Assembly: GCF_008632125.1 (NCBI RefSeq)
Contig: NZ_VWRN01000071.1
Span: 1 to 64,000 of the forward strand
Reading direction: 5' to 3'
DNA from: Cupriavidus cauae
Lineage (GTDB): Bacteria > Pseudomonadota > Gammaproteobacteria > Burkholderiales > Burkholderiaceae
DNA length: 64,000 nt
The position numbers and the translations under genes are program-made. The notes below the pieces were generated by a model. It made no database searches, was not told the origin of the DNA, and saw only the letters and a list, made by a program, of their open reading frames with translations. This document shows positions 31,652 to 39,929 of this stretch, one piece after another. How positions within the stretch are numbered: the stretch's first letter is position 1; each line of letters opens with the position of its first letter.

Positions 31652-33127
31652 ATGGAATCGACCACGACTTGGGCGCCCGTCGCCCCGATCATCTTCCTGG
31701 CGATCGCCATCGCGGCGGTCAACTGGATCGACCTCGCGCGCGGCAAGAACCGCCCGAGCGTCGCCTATCCGCTGTCGCTGCTGATCACGCTGGTACTGAC
31801 CGTCTGGTTCGGCCTGAACGCCGCCAACGGCGAGACCCACTACGCCTTCTCGAACCTGGCCGTGATCGACCCGATGGCGAACGTGCTGGCCTCGTTCTCG
31901 GCGCTGGCGCTGTTCGTGACGCTGGTCTACACCCGCCGCTACCTCGGCGACCGTGACCTGTACGCCGGCGAGTTCTACATGCTGGCGCTGTTCACGCTGG
32001 GCGGCCAGATCGTGATGATCACCGGCAACAACTTCCTGACGCTGTACCTCGGCGTGGAACTGCTGTCGCTGTCGTCGTACGCGCTGGTCGCGCTGCGCCG
32101 CGATTCGCGCGTGACGTCCGAATCGGCGATGAAGTACTTCGTGCTGGGCGCGCTGGCCTCGGGCTTCCTGCTGTACGGCATGTCGATGATGTACGGTGCC
32201 ACCGGTTCGCTGAACCTGGGCGAAGTGTTCCGCGTGGTCGAATCCGGCCGCGTCAACACGACGATGCTGGCCTTCGGCGTGGTGTTCCTGGTCGCCGGCC
32301 TGGCCTTCAAGCTGGGCGCCGCGCCGTTCCACATGTGGATTCCGGACATCTACCAGGGCTCGCCGACCGCGGTGACGCTGCTGATCGCCGGTGCGCCGAA
32401 GCTGGCCGCCTTCGCGATGACGCTGCGCATCCTGGTCGAAGGCCTGCTGCCGCTGGCGGTGGACTGGCAGGTCATGCTGTCGGTGCTGGCGGTGGTGTCG
32501 CTCGCGATCGGCAACCTGACCGCGATCGTGCAGAGCAACCTGAAGCGGATGCTGGCGTATTCGACGATCTCGCACATGGGCTTCCTGCTGCTGGGCATGC
32601 TGTCGGGCGTGGCCGGCGGCCAGACCGACGGCGCCGCCAGCGCGTACGGCTCGGCGATGTTCTACGCGGTCACCTACGTGCTGACCACGCTGGGCACCTT
32701 CGGCATCATCCTGCTGCGCACCAACAAGGGCTTCGAGGCCGAGACGCTGGAAGACCTGAAGGGCATGTCGCGCAAGAACCCGTGGTTCGCGCTGCTGATG
32801 CTGGTGATGATGTTCTCGCTGGCCGGCATCCCGCCGACCGTGGGCTTCTACGCCAAGCTGGCCGTGCTCGAGGCGGTGGTCGCGGCGGGCATGTCGTGGC
32901 TGGCCGTGGTGGCGGTGCTGTTCTCGCTGATCGGTGCGTTCTACTACCTGCGCATCGTCAAGCTGATGTACTTCGACGTGCCGGCCGGCGAGGAAACGCT
33001 GGAAGCCTCCGGCGGCCTGCGTTCGCTGCTGAGCCTGAACGGCCTGGTGATCGTCGCGCTGGGCATCTTCCCCGCCGCGCTGATGAACCTGTGCTACCAG
33101 GTCGTGCGCACCACGCTGGGCGCCTGA
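31652..33127 (+). CDS. nuoN: NADH-quinone oxidoreductase subunit N
   Basis: 491 aa, antiporter-like proton-pumping subunit (ND2 type). Conserved TLYLGVELLSLSSYALVA, KLGAAPFHMWIPDIYQGSPT, and YSTISHMGFLLLG. Completes the 14-subunit complex I set. Confidence 0.98.
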   Translation: MESTTTWAPVAPIIFLAIAIAAVNWIDLARGKNRPSVAYPLSLLITLVLTVWFGLNAANGETHYAFSNLAVIDPMANVLASFSALALFVTLVYTRRYLGDRDLYAGEFYMLALFTLGGQIVMITGNNFLTLYLGVELLSLSSYALVALRRDSRVTSESAMKYFVLGALASGFLLYGMSMMYGATGSLNLGEVFRVVESGRVNTTMLAFGVVFLVAGLAFKLGAAPFHMWIPDIYQGSPTAVTLLIAGAPKLAAFAMTLRILVEGLLPLAVDWQVMLSVLAVVSLAIGNLTAIVQSNLKRMLAYSTISHMGFLLLGMLSGVAGGQTDGAASAYGSAMFYAVTYVLTTLGTFGIILLRTNKGFEAETLEDLKGMSRKNPWFALLMLVMMFSLAGIPPTVGFYAKLAVLEAVVAAGMSWLAVVAVLFSLIGAFYYLRIVKLMYFDVPAGEETLEASGGLRSLLSLNGLVIVALGIFPAALMNLCYQVVRTTLGA

Positions 33128-33172
33128 GCGCCCGGCCGACGCGCACACGAAGCGAATCCCACCCAAACCGCA

Positions 33173-33481
33173 ATGAGCGCATCCGCGGGCGGCTGGTTTG
33201 TCATCCTGCTGGCATTGGCCTGTGCCAATCTGCCGTTCGTCAACCAGCGCCTGTTTGCGGTCATTCCGCTCGGCAAGCCGCGCAAGCCGTTCTGGGTGCG
33301 GCTCGCCGAGCTGATCGTCTACTATCTGCTGGTCGGCGCGGTCGGGTTCGCGGTCGAGGCCGGCCTGGGCAACCGCTTTGCCCAGGGCTGGCAGTTCTAC
33401 GCGATCACCGCCTGCCTGATGCTGGTGTTCGCCTTCCCCGGCTACACCTGGCAGTACCTGGTCAAACATCGCGCGAGCTGA
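33173..33481 (+). CDS. DUF2818 small membrane protein at the end of the nuo operon
   Basis: 102 aa with three hydrophobic segments (about 7-25, 43-62, 72-94) separated by a basic loop (PLGKPRKPFWVRL), so an inner-membrane protein. Family DUF2818, found almost invariably right after nuoN in beta-proteobacteria; 45 nt separate it from nuoN here. Function unknown. Linkage suggests an assembly or accessory role for complex I, which is inference. Confidence 0.85.
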   Translation: MSASAGGWFVILLALACANLPFVNQRLFAVIPLGKPRKPFWVRLAELIVYYLLVGAVGFAVEAGLGNRFAQGWQFYAITACLMLVFAFPGYTWQYLVKHRAS

Positions 33482-33529
33482 CGCCGAACCCGGCATGACC
33501 TTCGGCGGCCTCGCCATCCCGGAGGGTTC

Positions 33530-34165
33530 ATGTCGTCATCCCATTCGAAAGCCGCCTCCCTGGTCTCTCCCGAAGCGCTCGACGCCGGCGGCGACGACCA
33601 TCTGAAGGAAGTCCCCCTGGCGTCCGCGACGCTGCACCGGGGCAAGTTTCTGACGCTGAAGCAGGACATCGTGCGGCTGCCCGACGGCAAGCAGGCCGGC
33701 CGCGAGTATGTCGAGCACCCGGGCGCGGTGATGATGATCCCGCTGTTCGACGACGGCACCGTGCTGGTGGAGCGCCAGTTCCGCTATGCGGTGCGCGAGG
33801 TCATGCTCGAATTCCCGGCCGGCAAGCTGGACCCGCAGGAAGGGGCGCAGCGCTGCGGCGAGCGCGAGCTGCGCGAGGAAACCGGCTACAGCGCCGCGCG
33901 CTGGGACTACCTGACCCGCATCCACCCGGTAATCTCGTACTCGACCGAGTTCATCGACCTGTTCCTGGCGCGCGAGCTGACCGCCGGCGAGGCGGCGCTG
34001 GACGACGGCGAATTCCTCGAAACGCTGATCGTGCCGGCCGGGCAGGTGATCGACTGGGTCCGCCAGGGCCGCATCACCGACGTCAAGACCATCATCGGCG
34101 CGTTCTGGCTGGAAAAGGTGCTGTCGGGCGCCTGGCAGCCGGGCGAGCAGAAGGTGCCGGGCTGA
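33530..34165 (+). CDS. NUDIX hydrolase, ADP-ribose pyrophosphatase-like
   Basis: 211 aa. Complete Nudix box G98-x5-E104-x7-R112-E113-L114-x-E116-E117-x-G119-Y120, preceded by the EFPAGKLDPQEG turn typical of NudF/ADP-ribose pyrophosphatases, which hydrolyse ADP-ribose to AMP and ribose-5-phosphate with Mg2+. Starts 48 nt after DUF2818 with GGAGGG upstream. Confidence 0.93.
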   Translation: MSSSHSKAASLVSPEALDAGGDDHLKEVPLASATLHRGKFLTLKQDIVRLPDGKQAGREYVEHPGAVMMIPLFDDGTVLVERQFRYAVREVMLEFPAGKLDPQEGAQRCGERELREETGYSAARWDYLTRIHPVISYSTEFIDLFLARELTAGEAALDDGEFLETLIVPAGQVIDWVRQGRITDVKTIIGAFWLEKVLSGAWQPGEQKVPG

Positions 34166-34259
34166 GCGCCGCCCACCTTTAAATTCGCCGAAGCGCTACC
34201 ATCTTCCCGACAGGCCAGCCTCCGGGCTGGCACCGGTCAGGAAAAAATTAGAACGACCG

Positions 34260-34288
34260 TTCACAAATTTGCGATTCACGGCTAATAT
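34260..34288 (+). promoter_or_regulatory. sigma-70 promoter of the DUF1178 gene
   Basis: TTCACA (34260-34265), a 17-bp spacer and TAATAT (34283-34288), in a locally AT-rich stretch. Predicted start near 34295, 17 nt before the ATG. A GCCAGCC/GGCTGGC hairpin (34214-34231) just upstream may close the preceding transcript, although it lacks a T run. Confidence 0.7.
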
Positions 34289-34311
34289 TGCTTTGACGGG
34301 CTGGAAACATC

Positions 34312-34776
34312 ATGAAGGTGCTCGACCTGCGCTGTGCGCATGACCATCGGTTCGAAGGCTGGTTTGCTTCGGAGGACGATGCGCAGTCGCAGATTTCGCG
34401 CGATCTCGTTCAGTGTCCTGTCTGCGGCGACCACGCGGTGACGCGGCTGCCGAGCGCCCCGCGCCTGAATCTGTCCGGCGCGGCCGAGCGAGCGCCGACG
34501 CCGCGGGCGCCGGCACCGCAGGCACAGGAGGCGGTCCCGCAGGCGGCGCAGGTTCTGCAATCGCTGTATCTGAAGGCGGTCAGGCAGGTGCTGGCGCAGA
34601 CCGAGGACGTGGGGCCGCGCTTTGCCGAGGAGGCCAGGCGCATGCATTACGACGAGGCACCGGAACGCGGCATCCGCGGGACGGCGTCGCCGGAGGAAGT
34701 GCAGGCGCTCGCCGAAGAGGGCATCGAAACGTTTCCGCTCGTGGTGCCGGATGCGCTGAAGCAGACGGCTCACTGA
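34312..34776 (+). CDS. DUF1178 family protein
   Basis: 154 aa soluble protein. The N-terminus has MKVLDLRCAHDHRFEGWF, then a zinc-ribbon-like pair (CPVCGD, about residues 42-47) and a conserved helical C-terminal half (VGPRFAEEARRMHYDEAPERGIRG, LAEEGIETFPLV). Function unknown; the Cys pairs suggest metal binding. It follows NUDIX in the order seen in related genomes. Confidence 0.88.
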   Translation: MKVLDLRCAHDHRFEGWFASEDDAQSQISRDLVQCPVCGDHAVTRLPSAPRLNLSGAAERAPTPRAPAPQAQEAVPQAAQVLQSLYLKAVRQVLAQTEDVGPRFAEEARRMHYDEAPERGIRGTASPEEVQALAEEGIETFPLVVPDALKQTAH

Positions 34777-34865
34777 ATCGCGTCCCGTGCCCGCCTTCGC
34801 GCCGGTGCGAGGGCGCGTTGGCCAGAACAATTTGCCGGCCGCAGCCGGCATCACTGGAGACGGGC

Positions 34866-36068
34866 ATGGATCTCAATTACACGGCGGCCGACAACGCCTT
34901 CCGCGAGGAAGTGCGCAGCTGGCTGGAAGCCAACCTGCCGGCGGACATTCGCGCCAAGATTCTGAATCACCGCCGGCCCAACCGCGACGATCTGGTGCGC
35001 TGGCACAAGATCCTGGCGGGCAAGGGCTGGTCGGCGCCGCACTGGCCGGTCGAGTTTGGCGGCACCGGCTGGAACGCGACCCAGCGCCATATCTGGGATG
35101 AGGAAAATGCCCGCGTCGGCGCGCCCGGCGTGCTGCCTTTCGGCGTGGCGATGGTCGCGCCGGTGATCATGAAGTACGGCAACGAGCAGCAGAAGTCGTA
35201 CTACCTGCCGCGCATCCTGGACTGCACCGACTGGTGGTGTCAGGGCTATTCGGAGCCGGGCTCGGGCTCGGACCTGGCCTCGCTGAAGACCCGCGCCGAA
35301 CTGACGCCGGACGGCAAGCACTACATCGTCAACGGCCAGAAGACCTGGACCACGCTCGGCCAGCACGCCGACATGATCTTCTGCCTGGTCCGCACCGACC
35401 CCGAGGCCAAGAAGCAGGAGGGCATCTCCTTCCTGCTGATCGACATGAAGACGCCGGGCATCACCGTGCGTCCGATCATCATGCTCGACGAGGACCACGA
35501 GGTGAACGAGGTCTTCTTCGACAACGTCAAGGTGCCGGTCGAGAACCGCGTCGGCGAAGAGAACAAGGGCTGGACCTACGCCAAGTACCTGCTCGGCCAT
35601 GAGCGCACCGGCATCGCCCGCGTCGGCAATTCCAAGCGCGAGCTGGGCTTCCTGAAGCGCGTCGCGCGCCAGCAGCAGAAGAACGGCAAGCCGCTGCTGG
35701 AAGATCCGGTATTCGGCGCCAAGGTCGCCGCGCTGGAGATCGAGCTGATGGCGCTGGAAATCACCGTGCTGCGCGTGGTCTCGAGCGAGAGCGCCGGCAA
35801 GGGCCCCGGCCCCGAGGCCTCGCTGCTGAAGATCAAGGGCACCGAGATCCAGCAGATGCTGACCGAGCTGATGGTCGAGGCCGTCGGCCCGTACGCGCAG
35901 CCGTTCGACCGCGACTACCTGGAGTGCGAGACCGAGCATGCGGTGACCGGCTACGACGATGCCGCGCCGCTGGCCGCGTACTACTTCAATTTCCGCAAGA
36001 CCTCGATCTACGGCGGATCCAACGAAATCCAGAAGAACATCATCAGCCAGATGATCCTGGGGCTGTGA
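34866..36068 (+). CDS. Acyl-CoA dehydrogenase, PimC-like large subunit
   Basis: 400 aa FAD flavoprotein. N-terminal helical domain, middle beta domain with CQGYSEPGSGSDLASLKTRA and NGQKTWTTLGQHAD, and a C-terminal helical domain with YGGSNEIQKNIISQMILGL. Resembles the large subunit of two-component dehydrogenases such as pimeloyl-CoA dehydrogenase. It pairs with the shorter gene 13 nt downstream, so the active enzyme is probably a hetero-oligomer. Start at ATG 34866 with GGAGA upstream. The acyl-CoA substrate is not determined by the sequence. Confidence 0.92.
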   Translation: MDLNYTAADNAFREEVRSWLEANLPADIRAKILNHRRPNRDDLVRWHKILAGKGWSAPHWPVEFGGTGWNATQRHIWDEENARVGAPGVLPFGVAMVAPVIMKYGNEQQKSYYLPRILDCTDWWCQGYSEPGSGSDLASLKTRAELTPDGKHYIVNGQKTWTTLGQHADMIFCLVRTDPEAKKQEGISFLLIDMKTPGITVRPIIMLDEDHEVNEVFFDNVKVPVENRVGEENKGWTYAKYLLGHERTGIARVGNSKRELGFLKRVARQQQKNGKPLLEDPVFGAKVAALEIELMALEITVLRVVSSESAGKGPGPEASLLKIKGTEIQQMLTELMVEAVGPYAQPFDRDYLECETEHAVTGYDDAAPLAAYYFNFRKTSIYGGSNEIQKNIISQMILGL

Positions 36069-36081
36069 GGAGACAGGAACC

Positions 36082-37200
36082 ATGAACTTCAATCTCAGCG
36101 ACGAGCAGAAGCAACTGGCTGACGCGGTACGCCGCTTCATCGACAAGAGCTACGACTTCGAGTCCCGCAAGAAGGCCTACAAGAGCGAGACCGGCTACAG
36201 CGAAGCGGCCTGGAACGCGCTGGTCGAGCTCGGCCTGACCGCGCTGCCGGTGCCCGAGGCGCAGGGCGGCTTCAACGGTACCGCCATCGACATGATGGTG
36301 GTAATGCAGGAGCTGGGCCGCGGCCTGGTGGTCGAGCCGTATCTGGCGACGGTGACCGCGGCCTACGCGCTGAAGCAGGCCGGCGGCCAGGACGCCGTGC
36401 TCGAACAGGTTGCCGGCGGCGAGATCAAGCTGGCCACCGCGTTCAACGAGCGCGAGGCGCGCTACGCGCTGAACGACGTGCGCGTGACCGCCAGGGGCGG
36501 CAAGCTGAACGGCACCAAGGTCGTGGCGGTCCACGGCGGCCAGGCCGACAAGCTGGTGGTGTCCGCACGCACCGGCGGCGGCAATGCCGACCAGGACGGC
36601 ATCTCGCTGTATCTGGTCGATGCCAGGGCCCCGGGCGTCACGATCCGCGACTACCGCACCATCGACAATCTGCACGCGGCCGATATCACCTTCCAGGACG
36701 CCGCCGGCGAACTGCTGGGCGCCGAAGGGCAGGGCTGGGCGCTGCTCGAGCAGACCGCCGACTACGCCGCGGTGCTGCTGTGCGCCGAGGCCGTGGGCGT
36801 GATGGACACGCTGACCGCCGCCACCATCGAGTACGCCAAGACGCGCCAGCAGTTCGGCGTGCCGATCGCGCGCTTCCAGGCGCTGCAGCATCGCATGGTC
36901 GAGATGTTCATCCATGCCGAGCAGTCGCGCTCGATCACGCTGCTGGCCGCGGCCCGCTTCGACGAGGCCAGCCCCGAGGAGCGCCGCCGCTATGTGTCGG
37001 CGGCCAAGGCCCGCGTCGGCCAGGCCGCGCGCACGGTCGGCCAGGAAGCGGTGCAGATCCACGGCGGCATGGGCGTGACCGACGAACTGCCGGCCGCGCA
37101 CATGTTCAAGCGGCTGACGCTGATCAACACCACCTTCGGCGATGTCGACCATCATCTTGGCCGCTTCGCCAGCCTGCCGGAATTCCAGCAGGCGGCATGA
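36082..37200 (+). CDS. Acyl-CoA dehydrogenase, PimD-like small subunit
   Basis: 372 aa, second component of the acyl-CoA dehydrogenase pair. N-terminal MNFNLSDEQKQLADAVRRFIDKSYDFESRK resembles the PimD branch; the middle domain is shortened (ITFQDAAGELLG) and the C-terminus keeps RQQFGVPIARFQALQHRMVEM and QIHGGMGVTDELPAAHMFKR. Starts 13 nt after the large subunit. A terminator follows at 37225. Confidence 0.92.
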   Translation: MNFNLSDEQKQLADAVRRFIDKSYDFESRKKAYKSETGYSEAAWNALVELGLTALPVPEAQGGFNGTAIDMMVVMQELGRGLVVEPYLATVTAAYALKQAGGQDAVLEQVAGGEIKLATAFNEREARYALNDVRVTARGGKLNGTKVVAVHGGQADKLVVSARTGGGNADQDGISLYLVDARAPGVTIRDYRTIDNLHAADITFQDAAGELLGAEGQGWALLEQTADYAAVLLCAEAVGVMDTLTAATIEYAKTRQQFGVPIARFQALQHRMVEMFIHAEQSRSITLLAAARFDEASPEERRRYVSAAKARVGQAARTVGQEAVQIHGGMGVTDELPAAHMFKRLTLINTTFGDVDHHLGRFASLPEFQQAA

Positions 37201-37224
37201 TGGCCAGCCGTTGAGGCAACACAG

Positions 37225-37260
37225 GCCGCGCTCGGGCGTCAACGTCCGGCGCGGCTTTTT
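37225..37260 (+). terminator. Rho-independent terminator after the acyl-CoA dehydrogenase pair
   Basis: GCCGCGC (37225-37231) with GCGCGGC (37249-37255), an inner CGG/CCG extension, then TTTTT (37256-37260). Confidence 0.88.
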
Positions 37261-37299
37261 GCTTTGCGGACCAGAACAACCCAGCAGACTGGAGACCCC

Positions 37300-37752
37300 A
37301 TGTCCGACACCATGTACTTCGAAGACTTCGTCGTCGGCAGCCGGCGCGAGCTCGGCTCGCGGCTGATCACCGAGGACGAGATCGTCAGCTTCGCGACGCA
37401 ATACGATCCGCAGCCCTTCCACGTCGACAAGGAGGCCGCCCAGCGCAGCATCTACGGCGGCCTGATCTCGAGCGGCTGGATGACCTGCGCGGTGATGATG
37501 CGCATGCTGGTCGACAACATGACGTCGAAGTCGGCCAGCATGGGCTCGCCCGGCGTCGACGAGATCCGCTGGCTCAAGCCGGTCTATGCCGGCGATACGC
37601 TGACGGTGTTCGTGTCGGTGCTGGACAAGCGGCCGTCGCAGTCCAAGCCCGATCGCGGCGTCGTGCACACGCAGTGGGAGGCGGTCAACCAGCGCGGCGA
37701 GCTGGTCTGCACCGTCAAGGGCATGGGCATGTACGGCCGCCGGCCGGCCTGA
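37300..37752 (+). CDS. MaoC-like (R)-specific hydratase, first copy
   Basis: 150 aa single hotdog-fold protein. The hydratase motif region YDPQPFHVDKEAAQRSIYGGLISSGW carries the catalytic Asp/His pair, and DEIRWLKPVYAGDTL is the second conserved block. Hydrates trans-2-enoyl-CoA to (R)-3-hydroxyacyl-CoA in the family. Start ATG 37300 (GGAGA upstream) rather than the TTG at 37264. It lies behind its own terminator, so it is transcribed separately from the dehydrogenases. Confidence 0.9.
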   Translation: MSDTMYFEDFVVGSRRELGSRLITEDEIVSFATQYDPQPFHVDKEAAQRSIYGGLISSGWMTCAVMMRMLVDNMTSKSASMGSPGVDEIRWLKPVYAGDTLTVFVSVLDKRPSQSKPDRGVVHTQWEAVNQRGELVCTVKGMGMYGRRPA

Positions 37753-37807
37753 ATCCCCCATCGAACCGGAACCGTCGTTCCGGCCCGACATTGGACAAGG
37801 AGAGAAG

Positions 37808-38287
37808 ATGCGCACCATCGCTTCGCTGGAAGAACTCGAGGGCCTGCAGGGGCAGGAGGTCGCCGTCAGCGACTGGACCGAGATCACGCAGCACCAGGTC
37901 AACCTGTTCGCCGAGGCGACCGGCGACCATCAGTGGATCCACGTCGATCCCGAACGCGCGCGGCGCGAATCGCCGTTCGGCGCCCCGGTCGCGCACGGCT
38001 TCCTGACGCTGTCGCTGCTGCCCGCGCTGATGCAGAGCGCGATGCAGATGCCGGGCGTCAAGATCGGCGTCAACTACGGCCTGAACCGCGTGCGCTTCAC
38101 CGCGCCGGTGCCGGTCGGCAGCCGGCTGCGCGCCCGCATCAAGCTGCTGAAGGTCGAGCGCATCGCGCCGCCGCCCAATGCCCCGGACCTGGTCGGCGCG
38201 CAATCGACCTGGGAGGTCACGATCGAACGCGAGGGCAGCGACCGTCCGGTCTGCGTCGCGGAATCGATCAGCCGCCGCTACTCCTGA
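37808..38287 (+). CDS. MaoC-like (R)-specific enoyl-CoA hydratase, second copy
   Basis: 159 aa hotdog-fold protein of the MaoC/NodN type: ATGDHQWIHVDPERARRESP with catalytic Asp and His, followed by FGAPVAHGFLTLSLLP and NRVRFTAPVPVGSRLRARIKL. Only distantly similar to the neighbouring copy at 37300, so not a recent duplication. GGAGAG precedes the start. Ends at the 38389 terminator. Confidence 0.92.
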   Translation: MRTIASLEELEGLQGQEVAVSDWTEITQHQVNLFAEATGDHQWIHVDPERARRESPFGAPVAHGFLTLSLLPALMQSAMQMPGVKIGVNYGLNRVRFTAPVPVGSRLRARIKLLKVERIAPPPNAPDLVGAQSTWEVTIEREGSDRPVCVAESISRRYS

Positions 38288-38324
38288 CGCCCCGGTGCGG
38301 TGCGTCGCACCGCTTTGCATCATC

Positions 38325-38365
38325 GCACCATCGTGATGCAAGGCGCCGGCGCACCGCCACGGTGC
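38325..38365 (+). promoter_or_regulatory. Two NtrC-like activator sites upstream of urtA
   Basis: GCACC-N5-GGTGC, a perfect match to the NtrC half-site pattern, at 38351-38365 (N5 = GCCAC). A near match, GCACC-N5-GATGC, lies at 38325-38339 inside the inverted repeat TTGCATCA/TGATGCAA (38315-38322, 38334-38341). Centres lie about 85 and 111 bp upstream of the predicted sigma-54 start site, normal for NtrC enhancers. Assigned by pattern. Confidence 0.72.
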
Positions 38366-38388
38366 CGTCATGCCAATGCAGTCTCCCG

Positions 38389-38415
38389 CGCGGCGCCAGG
38401 CCGCGTTCTTTTTTT
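38389..38415 (+). terminator. Rho-independent terminator between MaoC gene and urtA promoter
   Basis: CGCGGC (38389-38394), loop GCCAG, GCCGCG (38400-38405), then TTCTTTTTTT. It lies downstream of the NtrC sites and abuts the sigma-54 -24 box, insulating urt from upstream transcription. Confidence 0.85.
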
Positions 38416-38432
38416 GTGGCACGCTAGTTGCA
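38416..38432 (+). promoter_or_regulatory. sigma-54 (RpoN) promoter of the urt-ure cluster
   Basis: TGGCACGCTAGTTGCA (38417-38432): the invariant GG (38418-38419) and GC (38430-38431) are separated by exactly 10 bp, and TGGCACG-N4-TTGC matches the -24/-12 consensus throughout. Predicted start near 38443, about 45 nt before the urtA ATG. Confidence 0.88.
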
Positions 38433-38487
38433 GAAGTGCTCCCGGGGTGCGTTCTTCCTCGAACACAAACAGAGCTAGGGAGCTGCA

Positions 38488-39744
38488 ATGAAACGACGTG
38501 AGGTGTTGAAGCTGTCGGCGTTGGCCGCCGCGGCGATGATCGGTACCAGCCCGCTGGCGATCGCGCAATCGAAAGAGCCGATCAAGGTGGGCGTGCTGCA
38601 TTCGCTGTCGGGCACGATGGCGATCTCGGAGACGTCGCTGAAGGACGTCGCGCTGATGGCCATCGACGAGATCAACAAGAGCGGCGGCGTGCTGGGCCGC
38701 AAGCTGGTGCCGGTGGTCGTCGATCCCGCGTCGAACTGGCCGCTGTTCGCCGAGAAGGCGCGCCAGCTGATCAGCAACGACAAGGTCGCGGTGACCTTCG
38801 GCTGCTGGACCTCGGTGTCGCGCAAGTCGGTGCTGCCGGTCTACGAGGAACTGAACGCGCTGCTGTTCTATCCGGTGCAGTACGAGGGAGAGGAGATGTC
38901 GAAGAACGTCTTCTACACCGGCGCCGCGCCGAATCAGCAGGCCATTCCCGCGGTCGAGTACCTGATGAGCAAGGAGGGCGGCGGCGCGAAGCGCTTCTTC
39001 CTGCTGGGCACCGACTACGTGTACCCGCGCACCACCAACAAGATCCTGCGCGCCTTCCTGAAGAGCAAGGGCGTGGCCGACAAGGACATCGAGGAGGTCT
39101 ACACGCCGTTCGGCCACAGCGATTACCAGACCATCGTCGCCAACATCAAGAAGTTCTCGCAGGGCGGCCGCACCGCGGTGATCTCGACGATCAACGGCGA
39201 TTCCAACGTGCCCTTCTACAAGGAACTGGGCAACGCGGGCCTGAAGGCCAAGGACGTGCCGGTGGTGGCGTTCTCGGTCGGCGAGGAAGAGCTGCGCGGC
39301 ATCGACACCAAGCCGCTGGTCGGCCATCTGGCCGCGTGGAACTACTTCATGTCCGTCAAGAACCCGGAGAACGACGCCTTCAAGAAGCAATGGGCGGCCT
39401 GGGTCAAGGCGAACAACCTGCCGGGCGGCGACAAGCGCGTGACCAACGATCCGATGGAAGCGACTTACGTCGGCATCCACATGTGGGCGCAGGCGGTCAA
39501 GAAGGCCGGCACCACCGATCCGAACAAGGTCCGCGCCGCGATGATCGGCCAGACCTTCAAGGCGCCGAGCGGCTTCACGCTGACGATGGGCGAGAACCAC
39601 CACTTGTACAAGCCGGTGATGATCGGCGAGGTCAAAGGCGACGGTCAGTTCTCGGTCGTGTGGAAGACGCCGAAGCCGCTGCGCGCGCAGCCGTGGAGCC
39701 CGTTCATCGCGGGCAACGAGGGCAAGCCGGACAAGGTGATGTAA
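38488..39744 (+). CDS. urtA: Urea ABC transporter, substrate-binding protein
   Basis: 418 aa periplasmic binding protein. The signal peptide (about 1-26) starts KRREVLKLS, a near twin-arginine motif, and ends SPLAIAQ. Mature UrtA hallmarks: IKVGVLHSLSGTMAISETSLKD, CWTSVSRKSVLPVYEELNALLFYPVQYEGEE and YIYPRTTNK-like DYVYPRTTNKILRAFL. Captures urea for UrtBCDE. First gene after the NtrC/sigma-54 control region. The gap to urtB holds strong hairpins, fitting higher output of the binding protein. Confidence 0.96.
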   Translation: MKRREVLKLSALAAAAMIGTSPLAIAQSKEPIKVGVLHSLSGTMAISETSLKDVALMAIDEINKSGGVLGRKLVPVVVDPASNWPLFAEKARQLISNDKVAVTFGCWTSVSRKSVLPVYEELNALLFYPVQYEGEEMSKNVFYTGAAPNQQAIPAVEYLMSKEGGGAKRFFLLGTDYVYPRTTNKILRAFLKSKGVADKDIEEVYTPFGHSDYQTIVANIKKFSQGGRTAVISTINGDSNVPFYKELGNAGLKAKDVPVVAFSVGEEELRGIDTKPLVGHLAAWNYFMSVKNPENDAFKKQWAAWVKANNLPGGDKRVTNDPMEATYVGIHMWAQAVKKAGTTDPNKVRAAMIGQTFKAPSGFTLTMGENHHLYKPVMIGEVKGDGQFSVVWKTPKPLRAQPWSPFIAGNEGKPDKVM

Positions 39745-39754
39745 GGGCTGTCGT

Positions 39755-39810
39755 CGAGGGGGAGCAAATCACCCCCTTTCCCAGACCCTCTCCCCCCGAG
39801 GGGAGAGGGG
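39755..39810 (+). repeat. Hairpins in the urtA-urtB gap
   Basis: Two stems: GGGGG/CCCCC (about 39758-39777), and CCCTCTCCCC (39787-39796, approximate) with GGGGAGAGGG across a short CGA loop. A further GAGGGAGAGGG follows near 39840. The second stem is of the CCCTCTCCCC type dispersed in intergenic DNA of many GC-rich bacteria. No T run, so more likely an mRNA 3 prime-protecting or REP-like element than a terminator. Confidence 0.7.
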
Positions 39811-39929
39811 GAACACAGTCGGTTCTCGCATTCCGCAGAGGGAGAGGGCAGCGGCGCCCCTTGTTCCGCTGCGGTTCCGCTGCCGTTCGTTCGATGGCCA
39901 TCGTCTTGATCCAACCACCACCCATCTCC

